Below are positions 27,558 through 37,215 of a DNA stretch of 64,000 bases, piece by piece. Within the stretch, counting starts at the first letter, position 1. Each line of letters opens with the position of its first letter. Under the pieces are notes generated by a model. It had not been told where the DNA came from. It did no database searches and saw only the letters and a list, made by a program, of their open reading frames with translations. The DNA comes from an uncultured Maribacter sp. (GTDB taxonomy: Bacteria > Bacteroidota > Bacteroidia > Flavobacteriales > Flavobacteriaceae): NCBI GenBank assembly GCA_947493885.1, contig CANLTE010000009.1:1-64000 (forward strand). The letters run 5' to 3'. The translations under genes and the position numbers were made by a program.

Positions 27558-28154
27558 ATGATTAAATCGTATGTTTTAAGCGTTTTAGCTTTGTTTTTAA
27601 GTGTTTGTATAAATGCGCAAACCCAACAATCCGCAGCAGAATTTCAAAAGGAATTAAATGCAGATTATAAGAATCCGGAGAAATCTCCATTAAAAAGTAA
27701 AGCTAAACGTTTTAAAGGACATGATTTTTTTAGCATTGATAGTGTTTACATCGTTAATGCAAAATTTGTAAGAGCTATAAACCCGTTACCATTTAAAATG
27801 GAAACATCTACTACTAGGTTGCCAACATATGAAAAGTATGGAGAGGCACATTTTGAGATTAAGGGCACAAAAATGAAACTACATATATACCAGAGTCATA
27901 ATTTAAGAGAAACTGAAGAACATAAGAATCATCTATTTCTTCCTTTTACAGATTTAACAAATGGGGAGGAATCTTATATTGGTGGTAGGTACATAGATTT
28001 GCAAATACCAGTAGGAGATTCTATAACTATTGATTTTAATAAAGCTTATAATCCGTATTGCGCATATTCAAAAAACTATTCGTGTCCAATACCACCACAA
28101 GAAAATCATTTAGATTTTAAGATTTATGCTGGGATTAAAAAGCCTAAGAAATAA
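27558..28154 (+). CDS. DUF1684 domain secreted protein
   Basis: 198 residues. Signal peptide (1-20, ending INAQ). The DUF1684 hallmarks are present: DLTNGEESYIGGRYIDL near 135-150 and DFNKAYNPYCAYSKNYSCPIPP near 163-185, with two close cysteines. The family is conserved in Bacteroidetes and of unknown function. It follows the NTF2-like gene by 39 bases. Its stop codon is one base from that of the convergent acyl-CoA-binding gene. Confidence 0.92.
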   Translation: MIKSYVLSVLALFLSVCINAQTQQSAAEFQKELNADYKNPEKSPLKSKAKRFKGHDFFSIDSVYIVNAKFVRAINPLPFKMETSTTRLPTYEKYGEAHFEIKGTKMKLHIYQSHNLRETEEHKNHLFLPFTDLTNGEESYIGGRYIDLQIPVGDSITIDFNKAYNPYCAYSKNYSCPIPPQENHLDFKIYAGIKKPKK

Positions 28155-28155
28155 A

Positions 28156-28425
28156 TTAGTAAGATAAATTTTTGACTTCTTTTTTGACTAGTTTGATATA
28201 TTCTTTCATGGCCTTTTCGCGACCAATATCTTGTGCCTGGATTAAAGCGTTAGCTTTAAAGGCATTTATTAACGGAGTTTTGCTACCCGGATTGTTAAAA
28301 TTTTCGTTTGCTATTTTGTAGTAAGCGTAAAGTTTTAAAAGAAGGTCAGCTGGCATCGGCTGTTGGTATGAATTTACATATTCAACAGCTTTTTCAAAAT
28401 CAATATGAAGTTTCTTCTTTTTCAT
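28156..28425 (-). CDS. Acyl-CoA-binding protein
   Basis: 89 residues from ATG 28425, a four-helix bundle. The family signature LKLYAYYKIANENFN, with its conserved tyrosines, and a later INAFKANALIQAQDIGREKA are visible. It binds long-chain acyl-CoA and protects the pool; in this neighbourhood it probably buffers acyl chains for phospholipid synthesis. The start overlaps the end of psd by 26 bases in another frame, so psd and this gene are coupled. I rejected the longer frame starting 11 codons upstream. Confidence 0.9.
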   Translation of the reverse strand: MKKKKLHIDFEKAVEYVNSYQQPMPADLLLKLYAYYKIANENFNNPGSKTPLINAFKANALIQAQDIGREKAMKEYIKLVKKEVKNLSY

Positions 28426-29077
28426 CAACAAAAGTGGCAATACAGGTTTTGTTACCAACTACTTTTTGGTCTAGTTTAACAGCAATGGCAGAGTCTAAAG
28501 GTAAGAATAAGTCCACTCTAGACCCAAATTTAATAAAACCAGCATCATCACCTTGTTGTACGGTGTCACCTTTTTCGGCATAGTTAACTATGCGCCTAGC
28601 AACGGCACCAGCAATTTGACGATATAAAATGTCACCAAATTTAGGTGTGTTAATAACTACAGTTGTACGTTCGTTTTCTTCACTGGCTTTTGGATGCCAT
28701 GCTACCAAATATTTTCCAGGATGATATTTAGAATATTTTATGGTACCACTTGCCGCATATCTTGTTACATGCACATTAAGGGGAGACATAAAAATAGAAA
28801 CCTGCTTTCTTTTACCCTTAAAATACTCGTTTTCTTCTACTTCTTCAATTACAACTACTTTTCCATCCACAGGAGCCAAAATTTCATCAAAACTTTTTAT
28901 TGCAATACGTTTTGGGTTTCTAAAAAACTGAAGCACTAATATTAGCGCCACTAATCCAAGAAGTTGTACCCCTATTTTTAACCAAGGAATAGGAATAAAA
29001 TAATGGGCGGAAAGTACGATTACACTAACTAAAAAGAATGTAATTAAAATAATTTTTTGTCCCTCTTTATGAAACAT
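28400..29077 (-). CDS. psd: Phosphatidylserine decarboxylase, short form
   Basis: 225 residues. Makes phosphatidylethanolamine from phosphatidylserine. An N-terminal membrane region (two hydrophobic segments, about 10-50) is followed by the decarboxylase domain. Near the C-terminus FIKFGSRVDLFLP holds the GS self-cleavage site that gives the pyruvoyl group (GS in place of LGST), the short-Psd type usual in Bacteroidetes. It overlaps cdsA upstream by 11 bases and the acyl-CoA-binding gene downstream by 26. Confidence 0.95.
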   Translation of the reverse strand: MFHKEGQKIILITFFLVSVIVLSAHYFIPIPWLKIGVQLLGLVALILVLQFFRNPKRIAIKSFDEILAPVDGKVVVIEEVEENEYFKGKRKQVSIFMSPLNVHVTRYAASGTIKYSKYHPGKYLVAWHPKASEENERTTVVINTPKFGDILYRQIAGAVARRIVNYAEKGDTVQQGDDAGFIKFGSRVDLFLPLDSAIAVKLDQKVVGNKTCIATFVDEKEETSY

Positions 29078-29870
29078 GCGTAAAAATGTTAAGTATTAAA
29101 TAAGCAAAAGGCGCTGCAAAAATAAGGCTATCTAAACGATCTAACATTCCGCCATGACCAGGCAAAATAGCTCCACTATCTTTTACACCTGCAGCTCTTT
29201 TAAATTTTGATTCAATTAAATCTCCTAAATTTCCAATGATAACTATTGCAATTGCTAATATCATCCATTGTAAAGGACTAATAATTGGTTCAAACAAACC
29301 AATTATATATGCCGCTACGAGTGCAAATATAAGACCTCCTATGGCACCTTCAACAGTTTTTTTTGGAGATACTGCTTTAAAAAGTTTTGTTCGTCCAAAA
29401 CTTCTACCCACGAGATATGCAAAAGAGTCGTTTACCCATACTAAAATAAAGATTCCCATAATCAACAATTTTGCGAAATCATTATCCTTATATGGAATCA
29501 TGGTTAAAAAAATACAACCTCCACCAACATAAAATAATCCTATAATGAACTTTTGGGCGTAGTTAAATAAACGTTCTTTTTTTGAAAAGAGATAAACAAG
29601 TAATGCAATATCAACCGCTAAGGTTATATACATGAGTATGTTTATTATAATTTGGTCATGAATTAGATAAATAAAGGCCCACCAGAGTCCTAAATAAGCA
29701 ATAAAAATATAATAGCCAGAAAGGTGTACTAATCTTTTATATTCATATAAACAGGCTAATCCAAACACCATGAACAAAAAGTCAAACGCATCAGAATTTA
29801 AGAAAACCGCGGACAGTAAAAGGAAAACATAAACAATTCCTGTAATAGCCCTTCTTAAAATTTCTCTCAT
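29067..29870 (-). CDS. cdsA: Phosphatidate cytidylyltransferase
   Basis: 267 residues from ATG 29870. Multi-spanning inner-membrane enzyme that makes CDP-diacylglycerol from phosphatidic acid and CTP. The C-terminal signature SPKKTVEGAIGG, then GDLIESKFKR, then LPGHGGMLDRLDSL, with the conserved DRLD, is intact. The preceding LUD-protein gene ends 4 bases before this start, and psd overlaps its stop by 11 bases. I did not use the longer start at 29939, which would run into the LUD protein. Confidence 0.96.
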   Translation of the reverse strand: MREILRRAITGIVYVFLLLSAVFLNSDAFDFLFMVFGLACLYEYKRLVHLSGYYIFIAYLGLWWAFIYLIHDQIIINILMYITLAVDIALLVYLFSKKERLFNYAQKFIIGLFYVGGGCIFLTMIPYKDNDFAKLLIMGIFILVWVNDSFAYLVGRSFGRTKLFKAVSPKKTVEGAIGGLIFALVAAYIIGLFEPIISPLQWMILAIAIVIIGNLGDLIESKFKRAAGVKDSGAILPGHGGMLDRLDSLIFAAPFAYLILNIFTHVS

Positions 29871-29874
29871 AATT

Positions 29875-30489
29875 TTATAAATCCTCCAGAAGAATAAGAT
29901 ACAGATTTTTTGAACTACTTCCGTAGGTAAGAAAATCATCTGAATTTTCTTCTGTGGCCATAAAATGTTTAAGTGTAGTTATGTTCGCAGGAATATGGTG
30001 ATCATACTTTTTCTTAATGGTTTTTAGACCTTCGCCAATAGATTCTACTAACTGACTAGTAGTGGCTAAAACGATAATATTATCTGGTAATTCGTTAAGT
30101 TTTTTCTCGTTTAATTGATTTGAGCATACTAATATTGAACCATTTTGAGCAATTAAATGCTCGCAGGTGGTAAAGAAAACTTGACTGTTTTGAACCTTAT
30201 TGGTAAAAGAAACATTTTTTTCTTTTGAAAACTTTTCCTTCAAAGCTTTATTCATGACAAAGAAGGGGAGATTGTGCCAACTGTTTTCTTCAATGATATT
30301 TTGTAATGCCTGTGATACTTCTTGCGAAGAATCACAGTAAATAAATTTGCCTCCGTTTTTTTTGAAATAAATTGTAAATTTTTCGTCAACAGGTAAATTT
30401 AAATCAGGCATGTGAACCCCTCGGGTCTCCACAGTTTCTTTAGACGCCTGTTTTTTTCCTCCTCCAAAAAATAAGTCAAAAAGCCCCAT
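29875..30489 (-). CDS. LUD domain protein (LutC/YkgG-like)
   Basis: 204 residues. N-terminal GLFDLFFGGGKKQ with a glycine/lysine turn, then a LUD fold: SQEVSQALQNIIEEN, a central CEHLIAQNGSILVCSN and an ATTSQLVESIGEG segment. LUD proteins include LutC of the lactate utilisation complex; here there are no LutA/LutB partners and the gene is locked between ftsH and cdsA, so a lactate role is unlikely. It belongs to the same minus-strand operon. Function unknown. Confidence 0.85.
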   Translation of the reverse strand: MGLFDLFFGGGKKQASKETVETRGVHMPDLNLPVDEKFTIYFKKNGGKFIYCDSSQEVSQALQNIIEENSWHNLPFFVMNKALKEKFSKEKNVSFTNKVQNSQVFFTTCEHLIAQNGSILVCSNQLNEKKLNELPDNIIVLATTSQLVESIGEGLKTIKKKYDHHIPANITTLKHFMATEENSDDFLTYGSSSKNLYLILLEDL

Positions 30490-30553
30490 TATTTTATTAG
30501 ATGTTAACTATCATATAAAATTAGTGTTTAAATTACAACGAATAAAACATTAA

Positions 30554-32548
30554 TTAATTATCTGAATTATCACTATCCGTTTTAGCAACGGTTTCATCTT
30601 CAGTTTCTTTGGTGTTGTTTTCGTTGTCTTCAACCTTGTCAAAAGGTCTTTTTCCAAATATTTTTTCCAAATCTTCCTTGAAAATCACCTCTTTTTCCAA
30701 TAATCTTTCAGCAAGAATGGTGAGTTTGTCTTTATTGTTTTCTAGAACCTCTATGGCTCTTTGATATTGTCCTTCTATAAGTTTAGAAATTTCTCTATCG
30801 ATTTTTTGAGCGGTTTCTTCACTATAAGGTTTAGAGAATCCATATTCATTTTGACCAGAAGAATCATAATAGGTTAGGTTTCCGATTTCGTCATTTAAAC
30901 CGTAAACGGTAACCATGCCTCTTGCTTGCTTGGTAACTTTTTCTAAGTCACTTAATGCTCCTGTTGATATTTTATTGAAAATTACTTTTTCTGCAGCTCT
31001 ACCACCTAATGTAGCACACATTTCATCTTTCATTTGTTCTGGACGAACAATTAATCTTTCTTCAGGTAAATACCAAGCAGCTCCTAATGATTGTCCTCTT
31101 GGTACAATGGTAACTTTTACTAGAGGAGCAGCGTGTTCCAACATCCAACTAACAGTAGCATGACCCGCTTCGTGATATGCGATGGTTTCTTTTTCTCCTG
31201 GAGTAATTATTTTGTTCTTTTTCTCAAGTCCACCAACAATTCTATCTACAGCGTCTAAAAAGTCTTGTTTGTTAACAGCTTTCTGTTCCTTACGGGCAGC
31301 TATCAAAGCAGCTTCGTTACAAACATTAGCAATATCAGCTCCTGAAAAACCAGGGGTTTGTTTTGCTAAGAAATCTAAATCAAGTGTTTCAGAAGTTTTT
31401 ATTGGTCTTAAATGCACTTCAAAAATTTCTTTACGCTCTCTAACATCTGGAAGGTCAACATAAATCTGTCTGTCAAATCTACCTGCACGCATTAACGCTT
31501 TGTCTAAAACATCAGCACGGTTTGTAGCTGCCAAAACAATAACATTGGTATTAGTGCCAAAACCATCCATTTCAGTTAACAACTGATTCAATGTGTTTTC
31601 TCTCTCATCGTTAGAACCTGTAAAATTGTTTTTACCTCTGGCTCTACCTATGGCATCAATCTCATCAATGAATATTATAGCTGGAGATTTATCTTTTGCT
31701 TGCTTGAAAAGGTCACGAACTCTTGAGGCTCCAACACCTACAAACATTTCTACAAAGTCAGACCCAGATAATGAAAAGAAAGGCACTTTAGCCTCACCAG
31801 CTACTGCTTTTGCTAGTAATGTTTTTCCGGTACCTGGAGGGCCTACTAGTAAAGCTCCTTTTGGAATTTTACCACCAAGAGAGGTGTATTTGTCCGGGTT
31901 TTTTAAGAATTCAACAATTTCTTCAATTTCTTCTTTAGCTCCTTCTAAACCAGCAACATCTTTAAAAGAAGTTCTAGTATCGGTCTTTTCATCAAAAAGT
32001 TTTGCTTTTGACTTTCCTATGTTAAATATTTGACCTCCGCCGCCGGCGCCACCGCCGCCCGACATTCTGCGCATTAGATATATCCAAATCCCAATGATTA
32101 ATACAAACGGCAGTATAGACAGCAAAATATCGCCCATAACATTAGACTCCTTACCAAATTCTACAATGGTTTCTAAGTTATTTTCGGTTTTAATATCTGT
32201 GATTTCTTGTTGAAAAATTTGTAAATCACCATAATCCAAAACATACTGAGGTACTTGTCCACTGGATGGTAATAGTGGTTTTTCGGCAACCTTCTTATGG
32301 ACATCTTTGGTTAAAGCTTCAGCTGTTAAAAATACTTTTGCTTGATTGGTGTTGGTGATAATTAAAATTTTCTCAATATCTCCATTCTGAAGGTAATCTT
32401 GAAGTTCTGATGTTGTCGTTTTTTCAGTAGGAGCAAAACTATCTCCACTAAAAAATTGAAACCCTATAAGCAGTACTGCTATTATACCATATATCCACCA
32501 TGAATTAAACTTAGGCTTCTTAGGTCCACTATTGTTGTCTTTTGCCAT
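30554..32548 (-). CDS. ftsH: ATP-dependent zinc metalloprotease FtsH
   Basis: 664 residues. Inner-membrane AAA protease that removes misfolded membrane proteins and regulators. Two membrane segments (about 18-33 and 141-159) flank a periplasmic domain. The AAA domain has Walker A GPPGTGKT at 236-243, Walker B IIFIDEID near 291-298 and the second region of homology near 345-360. The zinc site HEAGH is at 459-463. The tail (about 630-664) is acidic and low-complexity. It lies between rsfS (13 bases upstream) and the LUD protein gene. Confidence 0.98.
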   Translation of the reverse strand: MAKDNNSGPKKPKFNSWWIYGIIAVLLIGFQFFSGDSFAPTEKTTTSELQDYLQNGDIEKILIITNTNQAKVFLTAEALTKDVHKKVAEKPLLPSSGQVPQYVLDYGDLQIFQQEITDIKTENNLETIVEFGKESNVMGDILLSILPFVLIIGIWIYLMRRMSGGGGAGGGGQIFNIGKSKAKLFDEKTDTRTSFKDVAGLEGAKEEIEEIVEFLKNPDKYTSLGGKIPKGALLVGPPGTGKTLLAKAVAGEAKVPFFSLSGSDFVEMFVGVGASRVRDLFKQAKDKSPAIIFIDEIDAIGRARGKNNFTGSNDERENTLNQLLTEMDGFGTNTNVIVLAATNRADVLDKALMRAGRFDRQIYVDLPDVRERKEIFEVHLRPIKTSETLDLDFLAKQTPGFSGADIANVCNEAALIAARKEQKAVNKQDFLDAVDRIVGGLEKKNKIITPGEKETIAYHEAGHATVSWMLEHAAPLVKVTIVPRGQSLGAAWYLPEERLIVRPEQMKDEMCATLGGRAAEKVIFNKISTGALSDLEKVTKQARGMVTVYGLNDEIGNLTYYDSSGQNEYGFSKPYSEETAQKIDREISKLIEGQYQRAIEVLENNKDKLTILAERLLEKEVIFKEDLEKIFGKRPFDKVEDNENNTKETEDETVAKTDSDNSDN

Positions 32549-32561
32549 TTTATTTTTTTAC

Positions 32562-32936
32562 TTATTTAACGCTGTTTTGAACTTCTATAAACTTTGCATC
32601 TCCCCATAAACCTTCAATGTCGTAGTATTCACGAACTTGCTTTTGAAAAACATGAACAACCACATTTACATAATCCATTAGCACCCACTCAGAATTGTCT
32701 GAGCCTTCTACGTGCCAAGGCTTATCTTGAATAGCTTTACTAACAATTTTTTGGACAGATCCTACAATAGCGTTCACATGCGTGTTAGACGTACCATTAC
32801 ATATGATAAAGTAGTCACAAACGGTATTTTCTATTTCTCTAAGGTCTAGTAAACTTATATCTACTCCTTTTACTTCTTCTATTCCTTGTAAAATTAATGC
32901 AATTAATTCGTCTGCATTAGCTTGCGTTTTTTGCAT
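32562..32936 (-). CDS. rsfS: Ribosome silencing factor
   Basis: 124 residues, Iojap/RsfS family, which binds ribosomal protein L14 and blocks subunit joining when nutrients are low. The family pattern is clear: DLREIENTVCDYFIICNGTSN, then HVEGSDNSEWVLMDYVNVVVHVF split across residues 70-105, then REYYDIEGLWGDA. It is the first gene of the rsfS-ftsH-LUD-cdsA-psd-acyl-CoA-binding operon and has a -7 element 20 bases upstream. Confidence 0.95.
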   Translation of the reverse strand: MQKTQANADELIALILQGIEEVKGVDISLLDLREIENTVCDYFIICNGTSNTHVNAIVGSVQKIVSKAIQDKPWHVEGSDNSEWVLMDYVNVVVHVFQKQVREYYDIEGLWGDAKFIEVQNSVK

Positions 32937-32955
32937 TCAAAAATTTTAGTTTATA

Positions 32956-32963
32956 CAAAGTTA
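32956..32963 (-). promoter_or_regulatory. Putative -7 element of the rsfS-ftsH operon (TAACTTTG)
   Basis: Perfect TAnnTTTG on the minus strand, about 20 bases upstream of the rsfS ATG, at the head of a six-gene same-strand run. No clear -33 box. Confidence 0.5.
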
Positions 32964-33029
32964 TTGTTTTTTTGTTCTTTTAAGCCTAGTTTTTAACATT
33001 AGATTAAGGATAAATATACAAGACTTTTC

Positions 33030-33761
33030 ATGAACATAATCAAACTTGATGCCACGGACTCTACAAATGCTTATTTAAAAGGGCTTATGCTGGTACAAAA
33101 TCTTGAAGATTTTACCGTGGTAGTGGCAAAAAAACAACTAAATGGAAGAGGTCAAATGGGAACCACTTGGGAGTCTGAACCTGGTAAAAACCTAACCTTT
33201 AGTATTTTAAAAAGTAAAATTAATTTATCTACTCATAATCAGTTTGTTTTAAGCATATGTGTCTCTCTAGCTATATATAATGCCTTACATAAATTACAAA
33301 TTCCAAAATTACGTGTTAAATGGCCAAACGACATTATGTCAGGTAACTGCAAAATTTGTGGTATTTTGATTGAAAATACACTAATTGGCGATACAATAGA
33401 TTCATCTGTTATAGGAATTGGTCTTAATGTAAATCAAATAGTTTTTAATAATTTACCAAATGTAAGCTCCTTAAAACTGCTTTTAGGTAAAACTGTTAAT
33501 TTAGAGGAGTTATTGCGTAACATAATATCCGATTTGCAAGGTGTTTTTCAACAGCAACAAAAGGAAGCTCAAATTAACCTATATAAGCGGTATGAATCGG
33601 TGATGTTTAAAAGACACAAACCTGCAACTTTTAAGTATACAAGCGGTGAGTTATTTACGGGATATATTCAAGGTGTCTCTAAAAGCGGTCAACTAAGAAT
33701 ACTGATTGAAGATGATATTATTAAGGAGTTTAGCTTAAAAGAAGTTACGCTTTTATATTAA
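33030..33761 (+). CDS. birA: Biotin--[acetyl-CoA-carboxylase] ligase
   Basis: 243 residues, catalytic-type BirA without the N-terminal DNA-binding domain, so it only attaches biotin to carrier lysines. The biotinyl-AMP loop GRGQMGTTWES (about 41-51) and KWPNDIM (about 96-102) are intact, followed by a short C-terminal SH3-like domain. Its stop overlaps the convergent SRPBCC gene by 4 bases. ATG 33030 is the obvious start, facing away from rsfS. Confidence 0.95.
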   Translation: MNIIKLDATDSTNAYLKGLMLVQNLEDFTVVVAKKQLNGRGQMGTTWESEPGKNLTFSILKSKINLSTHNQFVLSICVSLAIYNALHKLQIPKLRVKWPNDIMSGNCKICGILIENTLIGDTIDSSVIGIGLNVNQIVFNNLPNVSSLKLLLGKTVNLEELLRNIISDLQGVFQQQQKEAQINLYKRYESVMFKRHKPATFKYTSGELFTGYIQGVSKSGQLRILIEDDIIKEFSLKEVTLLY

Positions 33762-34153
33762 CTAATTGAACTTAAATTTTCTGAAAGCGTATTCATAAAA
33801 TTAGTAATTGGCTTTTTAATCATCATTGCCATCATGGCATTGAATTCACCACTAAAATTAAGTTCTACTTCAGACTCATTTTCGCTGATACCCTTAATAT
33901 TGGCTGTAAGTGTAAAAGGTAGTTTTTCACTGGCAGCACCCAAAACAAGTTGCGAATTTGGCGTTTGCTCTTTTCTTTCAAGAACAATTTCTGGCATACC
34001 TTTTAGTGCAAACAAAAAACGATTTTCATTAATAACTTCAAACTTGTCAATGTTATCTGGCATTAACTTTTCAAAGTTTTCAAGATTCGTTAAAAACTCA
34101 AAAGTTGCAGCATTGCTTTTTTGAATTGTTTTTTTTGGTGTTTCTATAAACAT
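33758..34153 (-). CDS. SRPBCC/START-like family protein
   Basis: 131 residues. A helix-grip (SRPBCC) pattern: N-terminal strand, then TFEFLTNLENFEKLMPDNI, central strands including RFLFALKGMPEIVLERKE, and a C-terminal long helix (MMIKKPITNFMNTLSENL). It binds a small hydrophobic ligand by family analogy; the target is unknown. It begins 4 bases after pyrE stops and may be translated with it. It overlaps birA by 4 bases at its 3' end. Confidence 0.85.
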   Translation of the reverse strand: MFIETPKKTIQKSNAATFEFLTNLENFEKLMPDNIDKFEVINENRFLFALKGMPEIVLERKEQTPNSQLVLGAASEKLPFTLTANIKGISENESEVELNFSGEFNAMMAMMIKKPITNFMNTLSENLSSIS

Positions 34154-34157
34154 AATA

Positions 34158-34799
34158 TTATGGTTTCCATTGAGAAGGGTTTTTACGCCACTCCATTAGG
34201 GTATTTAATTGTTCGTCTTTAATATAACCAGTTTCAGATGCTTGCTGAATTAAATAATCATAACTTCCAAGTGTATGAAGGTCAATTCCTTTTTCCTTGA
34301 AATTTTCATCAGCTATTTCAAAACCATAAGTAAAAATGGCAAGCATACCTTTTACATTAGCATCTTGCTTTAAAAGTACATCAACGGCATTAAGACTACT
34401 TTTTCCAGTACTAATTAAATCTTCGATAACAACAACGGTTTGGTTAGCCTCTAATTTACCTTCGACCTGATTTTGTCTACCATGTTTTTTAGCTTCTGGT
34501 CGTATGTAAATAAATGGAAGCCCTAAATAATCAGCTACTAAAGCTCCAATACCAATTGCTCCTGTTGCAACGCCGGCAATTACATCTGGCTTACCATAAA
34601 GTTCTTCAACTTGCTTTGCTATTTTTTCTCGAACAAAGTTTCTAATTACGGGATAAGATAAAATTATTCTATTATCACAATAAATAGGAGAATTCCAACC
34701 TGAAGCCCATGTAAAAGGATTTTCAGGATTCAACTTTATTGCATTAATTTGCAGCAGAAGCTCCGCTGTTTTTTTAGCTGTGTCTTTGTCTAAAACCAT
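34158..34799 (-). CDS. pyrE: Orotate phosphoribosyltransferase
   Basis: 213 residues. De novo pyrimidine synthesis: joins orotate to PRPP to give OMP. The PRPP motif VVVIEDLISTGKSS (near 120-135) and the substrate loop GVATGAIGIGA are intact. The ATG at 34799 lies only 7 bases from the start of the divergent NUDIX gene, so each promoter must lie in the other's coding sequence or the genes are leaderless. The SRPBCC gene follows 4 bases after its stop. Confidence 0.96.
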   Translation of the reverse strand: MVLDKDTAKKTAELLLQINAIKLNPENPFTWASGWNSPIYCDNRIILSYPVIRNFVREKIAKQVEELYGKPDVIAGVATGAIGIGALVADYLGLPFIYIRPEAKKHGRQNQVEGKLEANQTVVVIEDLISTGKSSLNAVDVLLKQDANVKGMLAIFTYGFEIADENFKEKGIDLHTLGSYDYLIQQASETGYIKDEQLNTLMEWRKNPSQWKP

Positions 34800-34806
34800 G
34801 ACGCAA

Positions 34807-35394
34807 ATGTATAAAGTTTTTGTGAATGAACGACCTCTTATTTTAACAAATAAGTTGTCTGAAACAGCAGATGATAATTATTTTTTATTAAACAGTGAAG
34901 CTATTAATGATGCTATTACTGCGCTGGTTAAGGGTAAGTTAAATGAGGCCTATATTTATCACCCCAACCATGAAGAACTGCTTAAAAAATTTACAAAAAA
35001 TATCCCCTTGGTTGTTGCAGCTGGTGGCGTGGTTACCAATAAAGAGGGTAAGGTGTTGTTTATTTATAGAAATGATAAATGGGATTTACCTAAAGGAAAA
35101 CTTGATAAGGGAGAAACTATTGAGGAGTGTGCTATTAGAGAGGTTGAAGAGGAAACGGGAGTTAAAGGGCTGGTGATTAAAAATCTTTTAAAGGTAACCT
35201 ATCATGTTTTTAAACGTAATAATAAATACAAGTTAAAACAGGTGTATTGGTATGCCATGAAAACTAATTTTAAAGGCGAATTTAAAGGGCAAAAAGAAGA
35301 AGGTATTGAAAAGGTGAAATGGAAGGGCCCTGGAAAAATTAAAAAAGCATTACAAAATTCTTACGTGAATATTAAAATTTTGTTTGAAGATTAA
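34807..35394 (+). CDS. NUDIX hydrolase
   Basis: 195 residues from ATG 34807. The N-terminal 70 residues begin with a MYKVFVNERPLILTNKL strand pattern, and the NUDIX box is exact: GKLDKGETIEECAIREVEEETG fits GX5EX7REUXEEXGU. It hydrolyses a nucleoside diphosphate linked to another moiety; substrate unknown. I prefer ATG 34807 because relatives start at MYKVF. An upstream ATG at 34798 would add three residues and would share the CATG with the pyrE start. Its last 4 bases overlap the convergent M14 peptidase gene. Confidence 0.92.
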   Translation: MYKVFVNERPLILTNKLSETADDNYFLLNSEAINDAITALVKGKLNEAYIYHPNHEELLKKFTKNIPLVVAAGGVVTNKEGKVLFIYRNDKWDLPKGKLDKGETIEECAIREVEEETGVKGLVIKNLLKVTYHVFKRNNKYKLKQVYWYAMKTNFKGEFKGQKEEGIEKVKWKGPGKIKKALQNSYVNIKILFED

Positions 35395-37139
35395 TTTTCT
35401 TTTAAGATTCGGTATACTGGGTATTGCAAATGCGCTTTTTCATAATGCGCGGATTTTTGGAATAACCAATCTAATTGTGTGTACCAGTTTTTAGCAAATA
35501 CTTCGTTATTTTTCTTTTTTAAATCAAACTCCAATTTTAAAATAGAATCGTTTTTAAGCATTTGTAACGCGGTGTCTTCAAAAACATAAGGCGAAAAGCC
35601 TTCTTTTTGTTGAAGTATAGTGTCAAAGAAATTCCAATTAAAAAAAGAATCCACCATAGTAGGTTCTAACGTTTCCATAAGATATCTAAAACCCGCTTGG
35701 TTAACGGGAACAACAATATCTCCTTCGGAAAAAGAAATTATTTCTATCAAAGCATTTACCGAAGTGTTATAATGTAAATAATGCCCTTCGTAAGGATTTT
35801 TTACGGTTTCAAAGTCCTTAATTCTATAGCTTTCAACCTCAATTAGAGAGTCTTTTTCTAAACGAGAATAGTTAATTTTATTAAGGTCTAAAAGTTCAAT
35901 TATTTTTGTGTACTGTTGTTTAATAATGTATGATTCTGGAATAACTATAGAATCATTTGGGAAGTAGTAGTTTTGATAGGTAACTTCTTTTACAAAAGGT
36001 TTGTCTTGATTGTATTTTAATCTTGGAAAGCCTGTTACTTCGCTGGAAATGGTATCAGCTTCAAATCCTTTGAAATTGATTGTAGAAGTTTTAGTGGTAT
36101 CAATTTGCCAGTTGCTTAGGTAGTTTTTTTGTTCCAGTAATTGCGTATGCGCATTGGCTCTGAGTTGGTTTATTTTTTCGCCATCTTTTTCAGCTATGTC
36201 AATTACCTTTTGCATTAAGGCGTATGTGCCATTTACCCTTTTTTTATAGGGTTTAAGCATATGGGTTTCTACCATTAACCCAAGTGTATTCCATAAAGTG
36301 GTATATCCTGTAGAGTATCTAGGGTGGTCAATAAATTGCGTAAAACCACTTTCTGGAACCTTATTAAAAACGTTTACATAAGGCGTAATGTCCCATTGCG
36401 CTTCCGATAAATATTTTTCTAAACTCGGCATCATCTCTCTATGTAAATACTCTCCTAAATCACTTCCAAGTTTATTATGTTGTGTGAATAGGTGTGTTAA
36501 GGTGTATTGATAATCCGCCCCGTTACTTACATGATTGTCAATAAAAATATCAGGATTTACAAGATGAAAAATTTTAGCAAACGTTTTGGCATTTTTAGTA
36601 TCGGACTTAATAAAATCGCGATTTAGGTCATAGTTTAGAGCATTACCTCTAAATCCATATGCTTTTGGACCATTTTGATTTGCTCTGGTATATGAGTTTC
36701 TGTTTAAAGCGCCACCAACATTATAAACAGGTATTGCTGCTAATATTGTGTTTTTTGGAGCATTAATTTTACCAATGGCTAAGTCTCTATACAATAACAT
36801 GGTGGCATCAATTCCGTCACTTTCTCCCGGGTGAATACCATTGTTAATTAGAATTATGGTTTTGTTGTCGTCAAATTTTGAGAAGTTAAAGTAACTTTCA
36901 GGGTTATAGGTTACTAAATGAAGCGGTTTTCCACAATCGGTTTCACCTATAGTTTGAATATTTATTTCAGGAAATTCTTTGGCAAGTTTTAAATAAAAAT
37001 CAATTACCTCTTCATACGTAGCAGTTTCTTCCCCATTTGAAGTTTCAAAGGTAGTAGGAAATTCTAAAGCTCTATCTTCTTGAGTAGTTTCACAAGCTAT
37101 AAAAAGGGCAAGAAAGAGAGATAAAAATAAGAACCTCAT
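35391..37139 (-). CDS. M14 family zinc carboxypeptidase-like lipoprotein
   Basis: 582 residues. The N-terminal lipobox ends at Cys16 (LFIAC). In the metallopeptidase domain the zinc ligands are His103 and Glu106 (NGIHPGESDG) and His203 (IDNHVSNG), with a proton-donor-type Glu291 (VETHML) and the arginine-rich NYDLNRD segment. About 250 further residues without clear motifs follow. Bacteroidetes M14 members act as periplasmic or outer-surface peptidases; substrate unknown. Its 3' end overlaps the NUDIX gene by 4 bases. Confidence 0.9.
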   Translation of the reverse strand: MRFLFLSLFLALFIACETTQEDRALEFPTTFETSNGEETATYEEVIDFYLKLAKEFPEINIQTIGETDCGKPLHLVTYNPESYFNFSKFDDNKTIILINNGIHPGESDGIDATMLLYRDLAIGKINAPKNTILAAIPVYNVGGALNRNSYTRANQNGPKAYGFRGNALNYDLNRDFIKSDTKNAKTFAKIFHLVNPDIFIDNHVSNGADYQYTLTHLFTQHNKLGSDLGEYLHREMMPSLEKYLSEAQWDITPYVNVFNKVPESGFTQFIDHPRYSTGYTTLWNTLGLMVETHMLKPYKKRVNGTYALMQKVIDIAEKDGEKINQLRANAHTQLLEQKNYLSNWQIDTTKTSTINFKGFEADTISSEVTGFPRLKYNQDKPFVKEVTYQNYYFPNDSIVIPESYIIKQQYTKIIELLDLNKINYSRLEKDSLIEVESYRIKDFETVKNPYEGHYLHYNTSVNALIEIISFSEGDIVVPVNQAGFRYLMETLEPTMVDSFFNWNFFDTILQQKEGFSPYVFEDTALQMLKNDSILKLEFDLKKKNNEVFAKNWYTQLDWLFQKSAHYEKAHLQYPVYRILKEN

Positions 37140-37215
37140 TTATTTACAAATTATAAATTGGACGCCTTAGCGCAATAATTTCAAATGCAAATGTAAATAA
37201 ATTCCTTGGGTTTTA

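Noticed and set aside
31593..32033. 146-residue frame antisense to ftsH
   Set aside because: It lies opposite the conserved AAA domain; low-complexity composition.
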